Shown here piece after piece: positions 7,165-14,205 of a stretch of 64,000 bases of DNA. A model generated the notes under the pieces. The model was not told the DNA's origin and did not search any database. It worked only from the letters and a program-made list of their open reading frames with translations. A program made the position numbers and the translations under genes. Source of the stretch: Mesorhizobium sp. STM 4661 (GTDB lineage: Bacteria > Pseudomonadota > Alphaproteobacteria > Rhizobiales > Rhizobiaceae); assembly GCF_000359125.1 (NCBI RefSeq), contig NZ_CAAF010000077.1, forward strand, positions 1 through 64,000, given 5' to 3'. Each line of letters opens with the position of its first letter. The first letter of the stretch is position 1.

Positions 7165-7359
7165 ATGGCCGAAATGGATGTCAGGGATTGTAGGGCGGCG
7201 CTGCGATTGGTGCGGATGGCTATAGAGCAAACGTGCCCCGCCGGCGTCCTGCCCAGTGAGGAGGCCGTGTTGCTGCTCTATGGCCCCGCGCCGATCGACG
7301 AGGCAGAGGCACTGGCGAAGGCGATCATTGCGACGGTGGAGAGATTGAGCAGGACTTGA
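7165..7359 (+). CDS. Small hypothetical protein (64 aa)
   Basis: The ATG at 7165 is preceded by TAAGGA at good spacing. The peptide MAEMDVRDCRAALRLVRMAI through PIDEAEALAKAIIATVERLS is mostly helical and acidic-amphipathic, without known motifs. It lies just after the ligase remnant and transcribes away from it. Confidence 0.5.
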   Translation: MAEMDVRDCRAALRLVRMAIEQTCPAGVLPSEEAVLLLYGPAPIDEAEALAKAIIATVERLSRT

Positions 7360-7419
7360 AACGCGAAGAGCTACAAACTACGGCGCTCTCGGCGGCGCGG
7401 TCGCCATGTGCGCGTGCTT

Positions 7420-7590
7420 TTAGAAGATGGCGACCTTATCCGGATAGGTAATCCGGATCCTCTGTCCGCATCCCTCGCACTTGTAGCGGGAGATGACCTG
7501 AAACCAGCTTCCGTTCTTGACGAAAGCGAAGTTGCAATGCGGGCATTGGAAGGTCAGACCGACAGAGTTTAAGCTGGGAGTTAGGGACAT
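7420..7590 (-). CDS. Short zinc-ribbon protein (56 aa)
   Basis: The ATG at 7590 opens a 56-codon frame. It encodes FQCPHCNFAFVKN and YKCEGCGQRIRITY, two CxxC knuckles 19 residues apart that form a classic zinc ribbon. It ends with TAA at 7420. No clear Shine-Dalgarno is seen, but the Cys pattern and coding texture support it. Such small zinc ribbons are often regulators or rubredoxin-like; function here is unknown. Confidence 0.6.
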   Translation of the reverse strand: MSLTPSLNSVGLTFQCPHCNFAFVKNGSWFQVISRYKCEGCGQRIRITYPDKVAIF

Positions 7591-7613
7591 TTGCCGCACC
7601 TCAGCAGGTCTGA

Positions 7614-7811
7614 CTAATCCGTCTCGCTGACGAAAGACGCAGCAATCATATCGTCGGCATCAATCCGGCCTTTGCCGTCCTCCATGACGGCCGCGACCTT
7701 TCGAAAGATATTCAGCTCAGTCTCGGTAATCTGGGCGCCGCGCATCCTCTTGCTGAGGTCAGTTACGCGCTTTTCGAGCGCCTGGGACGCTCCAAGCTCA
7801 TTGTTCGACAT
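7614..7811 (-). CDS. Small hypothetical protein (65 aa)
   Basis: Starts MSNNELGASQALEKRVTDLS behind a strong GGGAGGAA site. It is hydrophilic and helical, with a likely coiled coil in the first half (LEKRVTDLSKRM). No known domain. It lies 23 bp before the zinc-ribbon gene on the same strand and may form an operon with it. Confidence 0.6.
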   Translation of the reverse strand: MSNNELGASQALEKRVTDLSKRMRGAQITETELNIFRKVAAVMEDGKGRIDADDMIAASFVSETD

Positions 7812-7834
7812 GATGATTCATTCCTCCCGACTGG

Positions 7835-7866
7835 CATTCCGCCGTGCCTTTCGACACGACGGAATG
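7835..7866 (-). terminator. Inverted repeat after DUF1236 gene
   Basis: CATTCCGccGTG and CACgaCGGAATG form a hairpin with an 8-base loop, immediately downstream of the DUF1236 stop on the minus strand. There is no strong T tract, so it may be a 3' stabilising hairpin or a weak terminator. Confidence 0.45.
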
Positions 7867-7875
7867 TCCTCCCAT

Positions 7876-8176
7876 TTATTGGATGATCTTGATAATCTTG
7901 CGCGTGCCTGGATCGACGACAACGGTTTGGCTGTCGACCACCACGTAGCTGTATTTGGTGTCGGGAACCTGATGAAGTTCGACCGTGTCGGGCAGTGCTG
8001 AGCCGATATTTTAGCTCTACCCCAGGAACCTTTACAGACGCGAGCGGCTGCTTCTTCACATATTCCTTTATGACGGTCTCTTGCTCAGGCGCGATGATCA
8101 CGTCCTGAGCGGCAGCGGCTCCGATACCTGCCAGCAGAAGAAAGCCGGCGGCAGCAGTGGAAAGATGCACTCTCAT
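7876..8176 (-). pseudogene. DUF1236-like secreted protein, frameshifted
   Basis: The start MRVHLSTAAAGFLLLAGIGA has a signal peptide cleaved after AAAAQ. The mature part begins DVIIAPEQETVIKEYVKKQP. A run of four A (8009-8012) puts the rest out of frame. With one base fewer the frame continues ALPDTVELHQVPDTKYSYVV and ends DPGTRKIIKIIQ at 7876, the typical DUF1236 terminus. The function of these small periplasmic proteins is unknown. The homopolymer position makes a sequencing error possible. Confidence 0.7.
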
Positions 8177-8237
8177 AACATTCTCCTTATGGGCTTCTTG
8201 CGCTTAGATGACATCATCCTCGCGCCACGCTGAGCCC

Positions 8238-8262
8238 AATCCGTCACGCTCTTGAACGTTCC
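8238..8262 (-). promoter_or_regulatory. Candidate EcfG-type promoter for DUF1236 gene
   Basis: GGAAC (8258-8262, minus) and GATT (8238-8241) are separated by 16 bases, fitting GGAAC-N18-TT. The start codon is 62 bp downstream. Confidence 0.4.
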
Positions 8263-8343
8263 TCGACTGACCTTCAGTCCCAACTGCATAGGGACTTAAG
8301 TCTGAGGTGCTGCACGCAATAGGGTTGGACGCCGAATCTGCGA

Positions 8344-8368
8344 GGAACCGCCATCGCTGGTCCCCATT
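8344..8368 (+). promoter_or_regulatory. Candidate EcfG-type promoter for tiny membrane peptide
   Basis: GGAAC (8344-8348) and CATT (8365-8368) are spaced by 16 bases. The ATG follows 22 bp later. The promoter is divergent from the one at 8238-8262. Confidence 0.5.
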
Positions 8369-8390
8369 GGTCATTGAAAGGGAGGACCTA

Positions 8391-8483
8391 ATGAATAATA
8401 GCGTTCACCAAGCCCGCTGGTTGCTGGCTCCGATTTTTGTGGTCTCAATCGCCTTCCTGGCGATCGGAATGATTGTTGGTTGA
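8391..8483 (+). CDS. Tiny single-span membrane peptide (30 aa)
   Basis: The ATG at 8391 sits behind an excellent GGGAGG site. The peptide MNNSVHQARWLLAPIFVVSI continues with about ten more hydrophobic residues and ends MIVG, giving one transmembrane helix with a short polar N-terminus. A stress-type promoter lies just upstream. It resembles the 33-residue peptide at 19650. Function unknown. Confidence 0.55.
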   Translation: MNNSVHQARWLLAPIFVVSIAFLAIGMIVG

Positions 8484-8597
8484 GAGCGATGGGACTTTTC
8501 CTCGTGGGAATGAAGATCTGCGCAGCTCCGTCCCTTCCTGCGCCGATAGGGAAGTGCCACCCGCCATTTTTCGATTTGGCTGGTGGCCTCTCGCATC

Positions 8598-8861
8598 TCA
8601 AGATTCGCGAATTTCACCATTAAGCGGCGCGCCGACTGCGCCTTCGTCAAGCTCCTCTTCGAGATGGTCGCTGACGGGCGTGGTCTTGCCGGCCATGGGC
8701 TCGACATCGAGGCCCTGCAGCCACGCGTCGGCGTATTCCTGCCAGTAGTCGGGGACTTGGCGTTCCTTGCCGTCCTTCTTAGCCTGAGCGCCATACATCC
8801 AGGCGTACCCGACCCGCTCCTGATCCTTCTTAGCCACGACCATCTTCGGATCTAATCCCAT
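8598..8861 (-). CDS. Small hypothetical protein downstream of yidB-like gene
   Basis: The 87-residue frame starts MGLDPKMVVAKKDQERVGYA. Its ATG directly follows the TAG of the YidB-like gene (8862-8864) with no gap, so coupled translation is likely. Trp/Tyr-rich segments (YAWMYGAQ, PDYWQEYADAWLQGL) precede an acidic tail. No domain recognised. Confidence 0.55.
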   Translation of the reverse strand: MGLDPKMVVAKKDQERVGYAWMYGAQAKKDGKERQVPDYWQEYADAWLQGLDVEPMAGKTTPVSDHLEEELDEGAVGAPLNGEIRES

Positions 8862-9320
8862 CTACCGCTCTGGGGTGCGTGGCGGCACCTGGTCGAGCAG
8901 TGTAACCTCATCGGTCGCTGCTGGCAGTTCGCCCTTTGGTGTCAGCTTGTCGACCGCCTCAGGCAAGTCTTTCGTGATCCTAGCAATCAGCTCATCGCGC
9001 GACAGACCAGTTTGCATCGAAAGGGAAGTGAGAGTGTCCTCGTCTATTGCCATCTCCACATCCTTTGGGTCGATGGGCTGGTTGGGTCCGGTACTAACCC
9101 AAGAATCCACCTTCTGCCCCGCTCCTGCATTTCTGAAGCGGTCGAGGATGTCGCCAAACGCCGTCCCGGAGACGCCCTTGGCCAACTGATCCAAGAGCCC
9201 GCCTTGCGGGTTGTTTGGATCGCTATTTCCCGCACCGCGGATCAAGTCTCCGATCTTGTCGCGATTTTGGTAGGCCAGAATGCCAAGCATCGCGATAGCC
9301 AGTCTTCCTAGATTTGCCAT
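8862..9320 (-). CDS. YidB-like protein (DUF937-related)
   Basis: Intact 152-residue protein. The N-terminus MANLGRLAIAMLGILAYQNR is followed by a Gly-rich linker (NPQGGLLDQLAKGVSG) and the conserved helical domain (GDILDRFRNAGAGQKVDSWV, PKDVEMAIDEDTLTSLS, LSRDELIARITKDLPEAVDK). The family is widespread and uncharacterised, often found with stress genes. Start chosen by the GGGAGGAA site upstream. A weak GGAAC-N16-ACTT is present at about 9346-9370. The interrupted paralog lies at 2463-4331. Confidence 0.8.
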   Translation of the reverse strand: MANLGRLAIAMLGILAYQNRDKIGDLIRGAGNSDPNNPQGGLLDQLAKGVSGTAFGDILDRFRNAGAGQKVDSWVSTGPNQPIDPKDVEMAIDEDTLTSLSMQTGLSRDELIARITKDLPEAVDKLTPKGELPAATDEVTLLDQVPPRTPER

Positions 9321-9403
9321 TGGTTCCTCCCTAGCTTACTGGGAGAAGTTTTTGTGCTCGCAAAGGTTCCGCCTGCTCGATCTCGTAGACCTTCAGATGA
9401 TGC

Positions 9404-9613
9404 TTAGTCCGTCTCTTCTCGGAAATCCTGCAGTGAGGCATGACGCAGGTCTTCCTCGCCACGCAAGTGCTTCACGCGGCCGATCAGCCCCGGCTTGACC
9501 CATTGAGTAGCGGGACGCTTCATGCCCTTCGGCGGCGGCCCCGCGTGTTCCTGGACACGCTTCCATAGACGCTCGCGGATGGCGCGGCTGGAGTTGACGA
9601 AGGCCGAGCCGAC
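9404..9613 (-). pseudogene. ATP-dependent DNA ligase, C-terminal tail (second copy)
   Basis: Codons VGSAFVNSSRAIRERLWKRV through LRHASLQDFREETD match the last 70 residues of the ligase at 777-1287 almost residue for residue. Everything upstream is missing. A matching N-terminal piece of a second ligase lies at 10918-11207 on the same strand, with about 1.3 kb of other genes between, so a second ligase copy was broken and lost its middle. Confidence 0.75.
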
Positions 9614-9652
9614 GGGCCGCAATGACACCCGTCGCTATAACATCGCGCCGAC

Positions 9653-9696
9653 CGGCGGTCGTCGTTAAGCGATGAAGACGCGTTAAACGACCGCCG
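9653..9696. repeat. 10-bp inverted repeat with TTAA inner flanks
   Basis: CGGCGGTCGT (9653-9662) and ACGACCGCCG (9687-9696) are perfect complements; both inner flanks carry TTAA. The spacer is 24 bp. It lies in the gap between the ligase tail and the next gene, at the broken end of the ligase relic. Role unknown; it could be a recombination end or a bidirectional terminator. Confidence 0.4.
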
Positions 9697-9718
9697 ATAG
9701 CGAGTAGTATCGCCGCCC

Positions 9719-10180
9719 TCACGACAGTGCCGGTTCAAGCCAGACAGTCGCACCCCCTCCGCCGCTGTTGTGGGGGAGATGGGCTGTTGCCGGGCACGGT
9801 GGCGGATCATCGTCGTCGTCCCGTCGACGGCGGCGCACCCACGAACTCCATTTGTATGGACGCCGTGCGAAGGGGGCGCGCCGCGACTTGGCAAAGCAAT
9901 AACGGATCTCTTCGTCTTGCTGCTCGTCGTCCAGAGCCGACAAGGCACGCAAGATGTCGTCGATTATTGCGACCGAGTCGTTGTCCCACTGACGAAGCAT
10001 CGGGACGCCGGGGATGGCACGTGCATCGGAGGCCCATGAGGCGAGCAACGCACGTTTCTCGGCAACGCCCAAGTTTGGATTATGGAGTATATCGCCAGGA
10101 CTCCCCAGCGTTTCCCTGACGCTGAGCGGTACCGCATAGCCTGACTTGGTTTGGAGTAAATCTTCGGTTTCGGGTGTCAT
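9719..10180 (-). CDS. Conserved rhizobial hypothetical protein
   Basis: Predicted 153-residue protein. The core HNPNLGVAEKRALLASWASD then ARAIPGVPMLRQ resembles a conserved family in Mesorhizobium, and it is followed by an acidic/basic low-complexity stretch (RRRRRDDDDDPPPCP). The start at 10180 (MTPETEDLL) has a GGAGA site. The C-terminus after the Pro-rich run is not obviously conserved. Function unknown. Confidence 0.6.
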   Translation of the reverse strand: MTPETEDLLQTKSGYAVPLSVRETLGSPGDILHNPNLGVAEKRALLASWASDARAIPGVPMLRQWDNDSVAIIDDILRALSALDDEQQDEEIRYCFAKSRRAPFARRPYKWSSWVRRRRRDDDDDPPPCPATAHLPHNSGGGGATVWLEPALS

Positions 10181-10247
10181 CTCCGTTCTCCGCAATCTGT
10201 GCCTCCCGGCTGGCCGGGAGGCGGGACCGCAGATTTTATGAGTGTGG

Positions 10248-10718
10248 TCAGGCTACCTTGCTTTGTGCCTGAGTATCCTGGCTGATCTGCTTGTTCTGAG
10301 AGGGCTGCTTATCCGTGCTGATGCCGATTCGACGTGGCTTCAATTCCTCGGGAATGTCGCGCACCAAGTCCACAGCCAGCAAGCCACTCTCCAGCGAGGC
10401 ATTCGCGACCTTCACGTAGTCTGCCAACCTGAAGACATGTTTGAAGTTGCGAGTCGCCATACCACGGTGGAGAATTTGCCGGTCGCTATCCTCGGTCTGT
10501 TTTTGACCGACCACGATCAGTTCAGGGCCATGCTGTGTGAGCTCGACCTCCTCAGGGGTGAAGCCAGCAATTGCCATGGTGATGCGGTAGTCATTATCAC
10601 CGGTTTTCTCGATATTGTACGGCGGCCAATCCGTCCGCACGCTGTTGTCGAGCAGGTCGAAAAGACGATCGAAGCCGACCGTCGAACGGTAAAGGGGGGC
10701 ATAATCCAAGCTTCTCAT
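10248..10718 (-). CDS. Small heat-shock protein Hsp20 (IbpA-like)
   Basis: ATP-independent holdase chaperone of 156 residues. The alpha-crystallin domain spans about residues 35-125 (YNIEKTGDNDYRITMAIAGF, ELIVVGQK, RNFKHVFRLADYVKVANA, LESGLLAVDL), followed by the I-x-I motif region (PRRIGIST) used for oligomer contacts. The second of two nearby ATGs (10718) is chosen because it lies eight bases from GGAGG. Rhizobia carry several such genes, commonly controlled by ROSE RNA thermometers; the leader here fits that. Confidence 0.9.
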   Translation of the reverse strand: MRSLDYAPLYRSTVGFDRLFDLLDNSVRTDWPPYNIEKTGDNDYRITMAIAGFTPEEVELTQHGPELIVVGQKQTEDSDRQILHRGMATRNFKHVFRLADYVKVANASLESGLLAVDLVRDIPEELKPRRIGISTDKQPSQNKQISQDTQAQSKVA

Positions 10719-10805
10719 AGCCATATCCTCCGTAAAGCAACATGGGTTACAAGCAGCGTCGCAGCGTCGCCGCGACGCCAAGACAGTCGAGCCTAAGCCT
10801 CGACG
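10719..10805 (-). promoter_or_regulatory. ROSE-like RNA thermometer in hsp20 leader
   Basis: The transcribed leader contains GTCGAG-GCTTAG-CTCGAC-like and GTCGC/GCGAC stem-loops. The sequence TTGCTTTACGGAGGAT just before the start follows, where the U-rich TTGCT can pair with the GGAGG. This is the hallmark of the last ROSE hairpin, which masks the ribosome site at low temperature. A CTTGAAA at about 10832-10838 could be a sigma-32 -35 element. Confidence 0.6.
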
Positions 10806-10917
10806 GCAATCGATTTGGCGAGGTCATAAAAAAATTTCAAGAGCGTGCAGAAAATTTTTTTGGGAGCCTTCGACAGCCAGGGAATACCCGCGAGATCAGG
10901 TCGCATGGAAACTAATC

Positions 10918-11207
10918 GTCGCGTCGCGTGATGGCTTTGCGAAGCTCGGCGAAGTCGGACAAGCCAGCTTCATTATGACAACCTCGCCGTCAATGATGGC
11001 GTTGTCGAGCCCGGGCTGTTTCGCTGCCCCGACCAGGTCTCGATACTTCGCCGTCCAGTTGGCGCGGTTGCGCGTAAAGGCGAAGTCGGGGTCGATGACG
11101 ATTTGCGATCGGTAGCCGTCGAACTTGACCTCGTGAATCCATCCGTCGCCTTCGGGAGGCTTCTCCACCAAAGTCGGCAACAAAGGCTCGATGAACTTCA
11201 GACGCAT
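10918..11207 (-). pseudogene. ATP-dependent DNA ligase, N-terminal fragment (second copy)
   Basis: It starts MRLKFIEPLLPTLVEKPPEG and contains the adenylation motif HEVKFDGYRSQ and NWTAKYRDL. A one-base frameshift after IIDGEVVI shifts the reading; the other frame continues EAGLSDFAELRKAITRR and then similarity ends near 10918. The middle of the enzyme is missing and the tail is at 9404-9613. Not functional. Confidence 0.75.
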
Positions 11208-11325
11208 GCGCCCACCCGAACACCCGATTCAATTAGCTCGCGCTAAAATGGTACCAACCCCCTGAAACAAAGATGCTGGCTGCGCGTTGCGCATCATCAC
11301 AATGGCCCCGAAGGGAGGAATGGAT

Positions 11326-11514
11326 ATGGCAGACGACAAGAGCAAGCGGGATTTCCGCGACCGCGACCGTGTGTCGGCGGACGAGGAATATGAAGTGGAA
11401 TACTTCGCCAACAAGGTCGGCATTACAGCCGAGCAGGTGAAGGAATTGATCGCCAGGCACGGGAACGAACGCGAGACGCTGGAACGGGAAGCGAAGGCCA
11501 TTCGCGGCCGCTGA
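11326..11514 (+). CDS. DUF3606 domain protein
   Basis: 62-residue protein MADDKSKRDFRDRDRVSADE, then EYEVEYFANKVGITAEQVKE and LIARHGNERETLEREAK. The pattern D-(X)-R-D-R-V...E-V-E-Y...G-(V/I)-T...L...H-G is the DUF3606 signature, short proteins frequent in Hyphomicrobiales and often stress-induced. Strong GGAGG site seven bases before the ATG. A GAAAC-N16-CGTT promoter-like element (about 11264-11288) lies upstream. Confidence 0.75.
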   Translation: MADDKSKRDFRDRDRVSADEEYEVEYFANKVGITAEQVKELIARHGNERETLEREAKAIRGR

Positions 11515-11713
11515 TGCCCCTACGAACCGACAACCCTGCAACAGGCATCAAGGTTAGGCGGCACGGCCAGTCGCCCGGTGTGCGGCCAGGCGATAGACTG
11601 CCGCCACCTCGGCCAGGTGTTCCATCATGAGCAGCCGGGGCATGGGGCCGTTGCCGAATGACGCCTAAAACGCTGCAATAGCCGTTCGCGCATTGACAGG
11701 AGCTTATGCCGTC

Positions 11714-11932
11714 TTGAGCACACTCGTCACCGACTTCGTCCACGAGTGGATTTCCAACAACATTCCGAACACAGTCGGATCCGGCGCCATCTCGGTCGCC
11801 GAGCTGACGGAGAAGCTGTTCGCCGACGCAAAAGCGATGGGCATTAGCAGCTCGGAGGTGGAGGAAGACACCGGTAGTATCTATGCGATGATCTTGGATG
11901 CCATCGTGCAGCAGGATGGCGACTGGACATAA
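11714..11932 (+). CDS. DUF768 family protein
   Basis: Starts at a TTG (11714) matching the MSTHG start of the paralog: LSTLVTDFVHEWISNNIPNT, then AELTEKLFADAKAMGISSSE and a C-terminal helix. 72 residues. The six bases GCTTAT lie six bases before the start, as in the other two DUF768 copies. An upstream in-frame TTG at 11693 is less likely by homology. Function unknown. Confidence 0.65.
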   Translation: MSTLVTDFVHEWISNNIPNTVGSGAISVAELTEKLFADAKAMGISSSEVEEDTGSIYAMILDAIVQQDGDWT

Positions 11933-12155
11933 TAAGGGGAGCGATTATCGAAACAGTCGAAAAACTAAACCGATAAAGCGAGAGGCGGTTCTGAAAAAAG
12001 CTCCTGCATATATCGTCTATGCCCCACCGGTGCCCGGCTTGCCGTTCCTCGCCGTGACGCTGAAAGCGGATGGCAGCGTCAGCGCGAAAAGCTTCGACAC
12101 GGCCGAGGAAGCGGCGGCGTTCAACAAACGGGCAGCGACGTTGGCAAAGCACTAG
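11916..12155 (+). CDS. Small hypothetical protein overlapping DUF768 gene
   Basis: The frame MATGHNKGSDYRNSRKTKPI through APAYIVYAPPVPGLPFLAVT and AKSFDTAEEAAAFNKRAATL looks like a real protein in its second half. The start is uncertain: ATG 11916 overlaps the end of the DUF768 gene. Predicted beta-strand/helix mix, no domain known. Confidence 0.45.
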   Translation: MATGHNKGSDYRNSRKTKPIKREAVLKKAPAYIVYAPPVPGLPFLAVTLKADGSVSAKSFDTAEEAAAFNKRAATLAKH

Positions 12156-12166
12156 TGTGAGGATGA

Positions 12167-12191
12167 GGAACAAACCGGCTGTATGGCCGTT
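12167..12191 (+). promoter_or_regulatory. Consensus EcfG/RpoE2 promoter of ku
   Basis: GGAAC (12167-12171), 16 bases, CGTT (12188-12191): an exact match to the alphaproteobacterial general-stress promoter, 32 bp before the ku start. Confidence 0.7.
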
Positions 12192-12223
12192 CAGGCGTCA
12201 TTGCCATTCGATGAGGTAGAACA

Positions 12224-13048
12224 ATGGTCGCGCCGCGCGCCGCTTGGAAAGGCTTCCTGAAATTCGGTTCTGTTTCGTGTGGGGTCAAGGTTGTTGGAGC
12301 CACAAGCGAAGCCTCGAAAATTCATTTCAAAATCCTCAATCGCAAGAACGGTGTCCCCGTCAAGAGCGCCTATGTCGACGAAGAAACCGACGATGTGGTG
12401 CCGACGGAGGAACAGGTTAAGGGATTTGAGGTGGAGAAAGACGACTTCATCCAGATCGAGCCGGATGAGGTCAAGAAGCTCAAGCTCACTTCACAACATA
12501 CGCTGGAGATCGGGGAATTCGTTCCCCTTAGCGAGGTCGACACGCGTTATCTGGAAAAGCCGTATTACCTGATCCCTGCCGATGGCGCGTCCGTCGAAGC
12601 TTTCGAGGTGCTTCGCAAGGCGATGGAAAACAAGGGCGTCGCGGCGCGCTCCTGTATCGTGCTCTATCAGCGCGGTCGCGAGGTTCTCATAGAGCCATAC
12701 GGCAAGGGCATGGTGATGATCGAACTGCGCACTCACAACGAGATGGTGTCCGAAGAGAGCGTCTTCGGAGATCTCAAGAAACAAACCTATGACCAAGAGC
12801 TGCTCGACATTGCCGGATTGCTCATCGACAAGAAAGTGGCGACATTCGACCCGTCGAAATTCGAGGATACGTACGAGAACGCCTTGATCGAGATGATCGA
12901 CGCCAAGCGCAAAGGCAAAAAGCCACCGAAGCCGGTCCCGAAGCCCAGTGAAAATGTGGTCAACCTGTCAGAGGTTTTGCGGAAGAGCCTTGCAAAGGAA
13001 GGCATCGAAACGGGCAAAAAGCCGGCTGGCAAGAAGAGCGCGGCTTAA
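12224..13048 (+). CDS. ku: Non-homologous end-joining protein Ku
   Basis: DNA-end-binding protein of 274 residues, acting as a homodimer ring that recruits a LigD-type ligase to double-strand breaks. The bacterial Ku core is clear: WKGFLKFGSVSCGVKVV at the N-terminus, VKSAYVDEETDDVVPTEEQV, EKPYYLIPADG, and RGREVLIEPYGKGMVMIELR. The Lys-rich C-terminal tail (KPAGKKSAA) is normal for rhizobial Ku. The gene is intact with a consensus stress promoter, yet both ligase copies in the window are broken, so its partner ligase must be elsewhere or lost. Confidence 0.93.
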   Translation: MVAPRAAWKGFLKFGSVSCGVKVVGATSEASKIHFKILNRKNGVPVKSAYVDEETDDVVPTEEQVKGFEVEKDDFIQIEPDEVKKLKLTSQHTLEIGEFVPLSEVDTRYLEKPYYLIPADGASVEAFEVLRKAMENKGVAARSCIVLYQRGREVLIEPYGKGMVMIELRTHNEMVSEESVFGDLKKQTYDQELLDIAGLLIDKKVATFDPSKFEDTYENALIEMIDAKRKGKKPPKPVPKPSENVVNLSEVLRKSLAKEGIETGKKPAGKKSAA

Positions 13049-13073
13049 TATGCCAGTCTGCCATCCGGCCTGG

Positions 13074-13295
13074 CTATTGGGGAATTCCAGGATCGAAATG
13101 CAGGATAGCGTCAACGATCGTCCGGTAGAGACTATCGACCTCCTCATCGATCTCGTAGCGCTTGATCCCCACCGCTTTCGCATCAGCGATCAGCTTATGC
13201 GTGAGTTCGTCGACTGAGACTATATCGGCCTTCGCCGTGTCGGGGATGTTGTTGGAGATCCACTTGTGGAGGAAATTGATGCCGTGTGTGCTCAT
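13074..13295 (-). CDS. DUF768 family protein
   Basis: 73-residue protein MSTHGINFLHKWISNNIPDT, followed by VDELTHKLIADAKAVGIKRY, EIDEEVDSLYRTIVDAI. It closely matches the copies at 526 and 11714. Converges with ku. GCTTAT lies six bases upstream of the ATG and forms part of a GGAAC-N16-GCTT promoter. Confidence 0.75.
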   Translation of the reverse strand: MSTHGINFLHKWISNNIPDTAKADIVSVDELTHKLIADAKAVGIKRYEIDEEVDSLYRTIVDAILHFDPGIPQ

Positions 13296-13303
13296 CCGCC
13301 GAT

Positions 13304-13328
13304 AAGCTCGCTGCCAGCATTAGGTTCC
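13304..13328 (-). promoter_or_regulatory. EcfG-type promoter for DUF768 gene
   Basis: GGAAC (13324-13328, minus) and GCTT (13304-13307) with 16-base spacing, nine bases before the ATG. Same arrangement as the copy at 761-785. Confidence 0.5.
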
Positions 13329-13370
13329 GCTGGCTCTTGACGATCGAAAAGTCAGCGCCAGAATCTTGAT

Positions 13371-13682
13371 ATGGCTTGGGAAATTTCTGACCTCAACATC
13401 GGCGACGAGGTGACGATCACGGTCACTGTGCTGAAAATGCTGGACGACGGCCGCGCCAGTGTCAGCATCCCGTCATATGCTTTCCCCTATTCGATACAGG
13501 CGCCGAAAAAGACGAAGGCCGGCGAAGAGCTTGAGCTAAGGGGCGAAATCACCCGCGTCGATGAGGACGTTCGCCAAGTCACGGTGAAGGCCGGCGGACT
13601 GATCACCGTGGACGCGGACGCCATCACCGCATGGAATCCGGCGCCGCGCAAGCGTGCGCCTCTGAGAGACACTTCAGATTGA
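13371..13682 (+). CDS. Conserved hypothetical protein (103 aa)
   Basis: Starts MAWEISDLNIGDEVTITVTV. The protein alternates beta-strands (GRASVSIPSYAFPYSI, GEELELRGEITRVDEDVRQV, VKAGGLITVDADAI), suggesting a small OB- or KOW-like barrel. The C-terminus is basic. No known family is assigned. The divergent DUF768 gene shares the upstream region. Confidence 0.6.
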   Translation: MAWEISDLNIGDEVTITVTVLKMLDDGRASVSIPSYAFPYSIQAPKKTKAGEELELRGEITRVDEDVRQVTVKAGGLITVDADAITAWNPAPRKRAPLRDTSD

Positions 13683-13690
13683 TGCGAAAA

Positions 13691-13718
13691 AGCCCGCCGC
13701 TCGTATGAACGACGGGCA
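13691..13718 (-). terminator. Terminator for the minus-strand gene at 13849
   Basis: CCCGCCGCTCGT and ACGACGGG pair around ATGA; read on the minus strand the stem is followed by GGCTTTTT, a rho-independent form. It could also halt the convergent plus-strand gene ending at 13682. Confidence 0.55.
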
Positions 13719-13848
13719 TTCGGCGACCCCGAACCGGGTGGGTCTTTTGGCCGCCTGTCGGGTGCTGTGGGGCAGCCCCCGACGCGTGCCCAACCTAACC
13801 GGGCGGCTTTTGTTCCGACGACAGCGCAATAAAGCCCAGCTTCGGTCT

Positions 13849-14058
13849 CTAGCGGCCGAGCGGCAGCCTGGACGCTGAGACCAGCTCCTCCTCATCCGTA
13901 ATTCCAGCTGAATAGTTTGCCAGAATCCTTGACGCGAGTATTTCCCGCTGCTCTGGAGACTGACCGTCTTTTTTCAAGCGATTGAACACGCGACCAAGCA
14001 GCTCCAACTCAGACGGTTCATAAACACAGCAATCCCGGGTCTTGTGCAAAAGTGGCAT
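13849..14058 (-). CDS. Small hypothetical protein (69 aa)
   Basis: Starts MPLLHKTRDCCVYEPSELEL behind GGAGG. The middle (LGRVFNRLKKDGQSPEQREI then LASRILANY) is an amphipathic helical region resembling short rhizobial proteins of unknown role. Followed by a terminator at 13691. Confidence 0.6.
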   Translation of the reverse strand: MPLLHKTRDCCVYEPSELELLGRVFNRLKKDGQSPEQREILASRILANYSAGITDEEELVSASRLPLGR

Positions 14059-14205
14059 AACGGCCTCCTTCCACAATTTCAAAAGTTCTAGCTAAAAAAT
14101 ATCAAAAGTGACCGACTGATTTCAATATCTTTTGAGGGTCGAAGCCGCCCGCCACCGTCTTCGCGCAAGATCGATCTTCCGGCAGGAAATCCCGATAAAT
14201 GGCAG

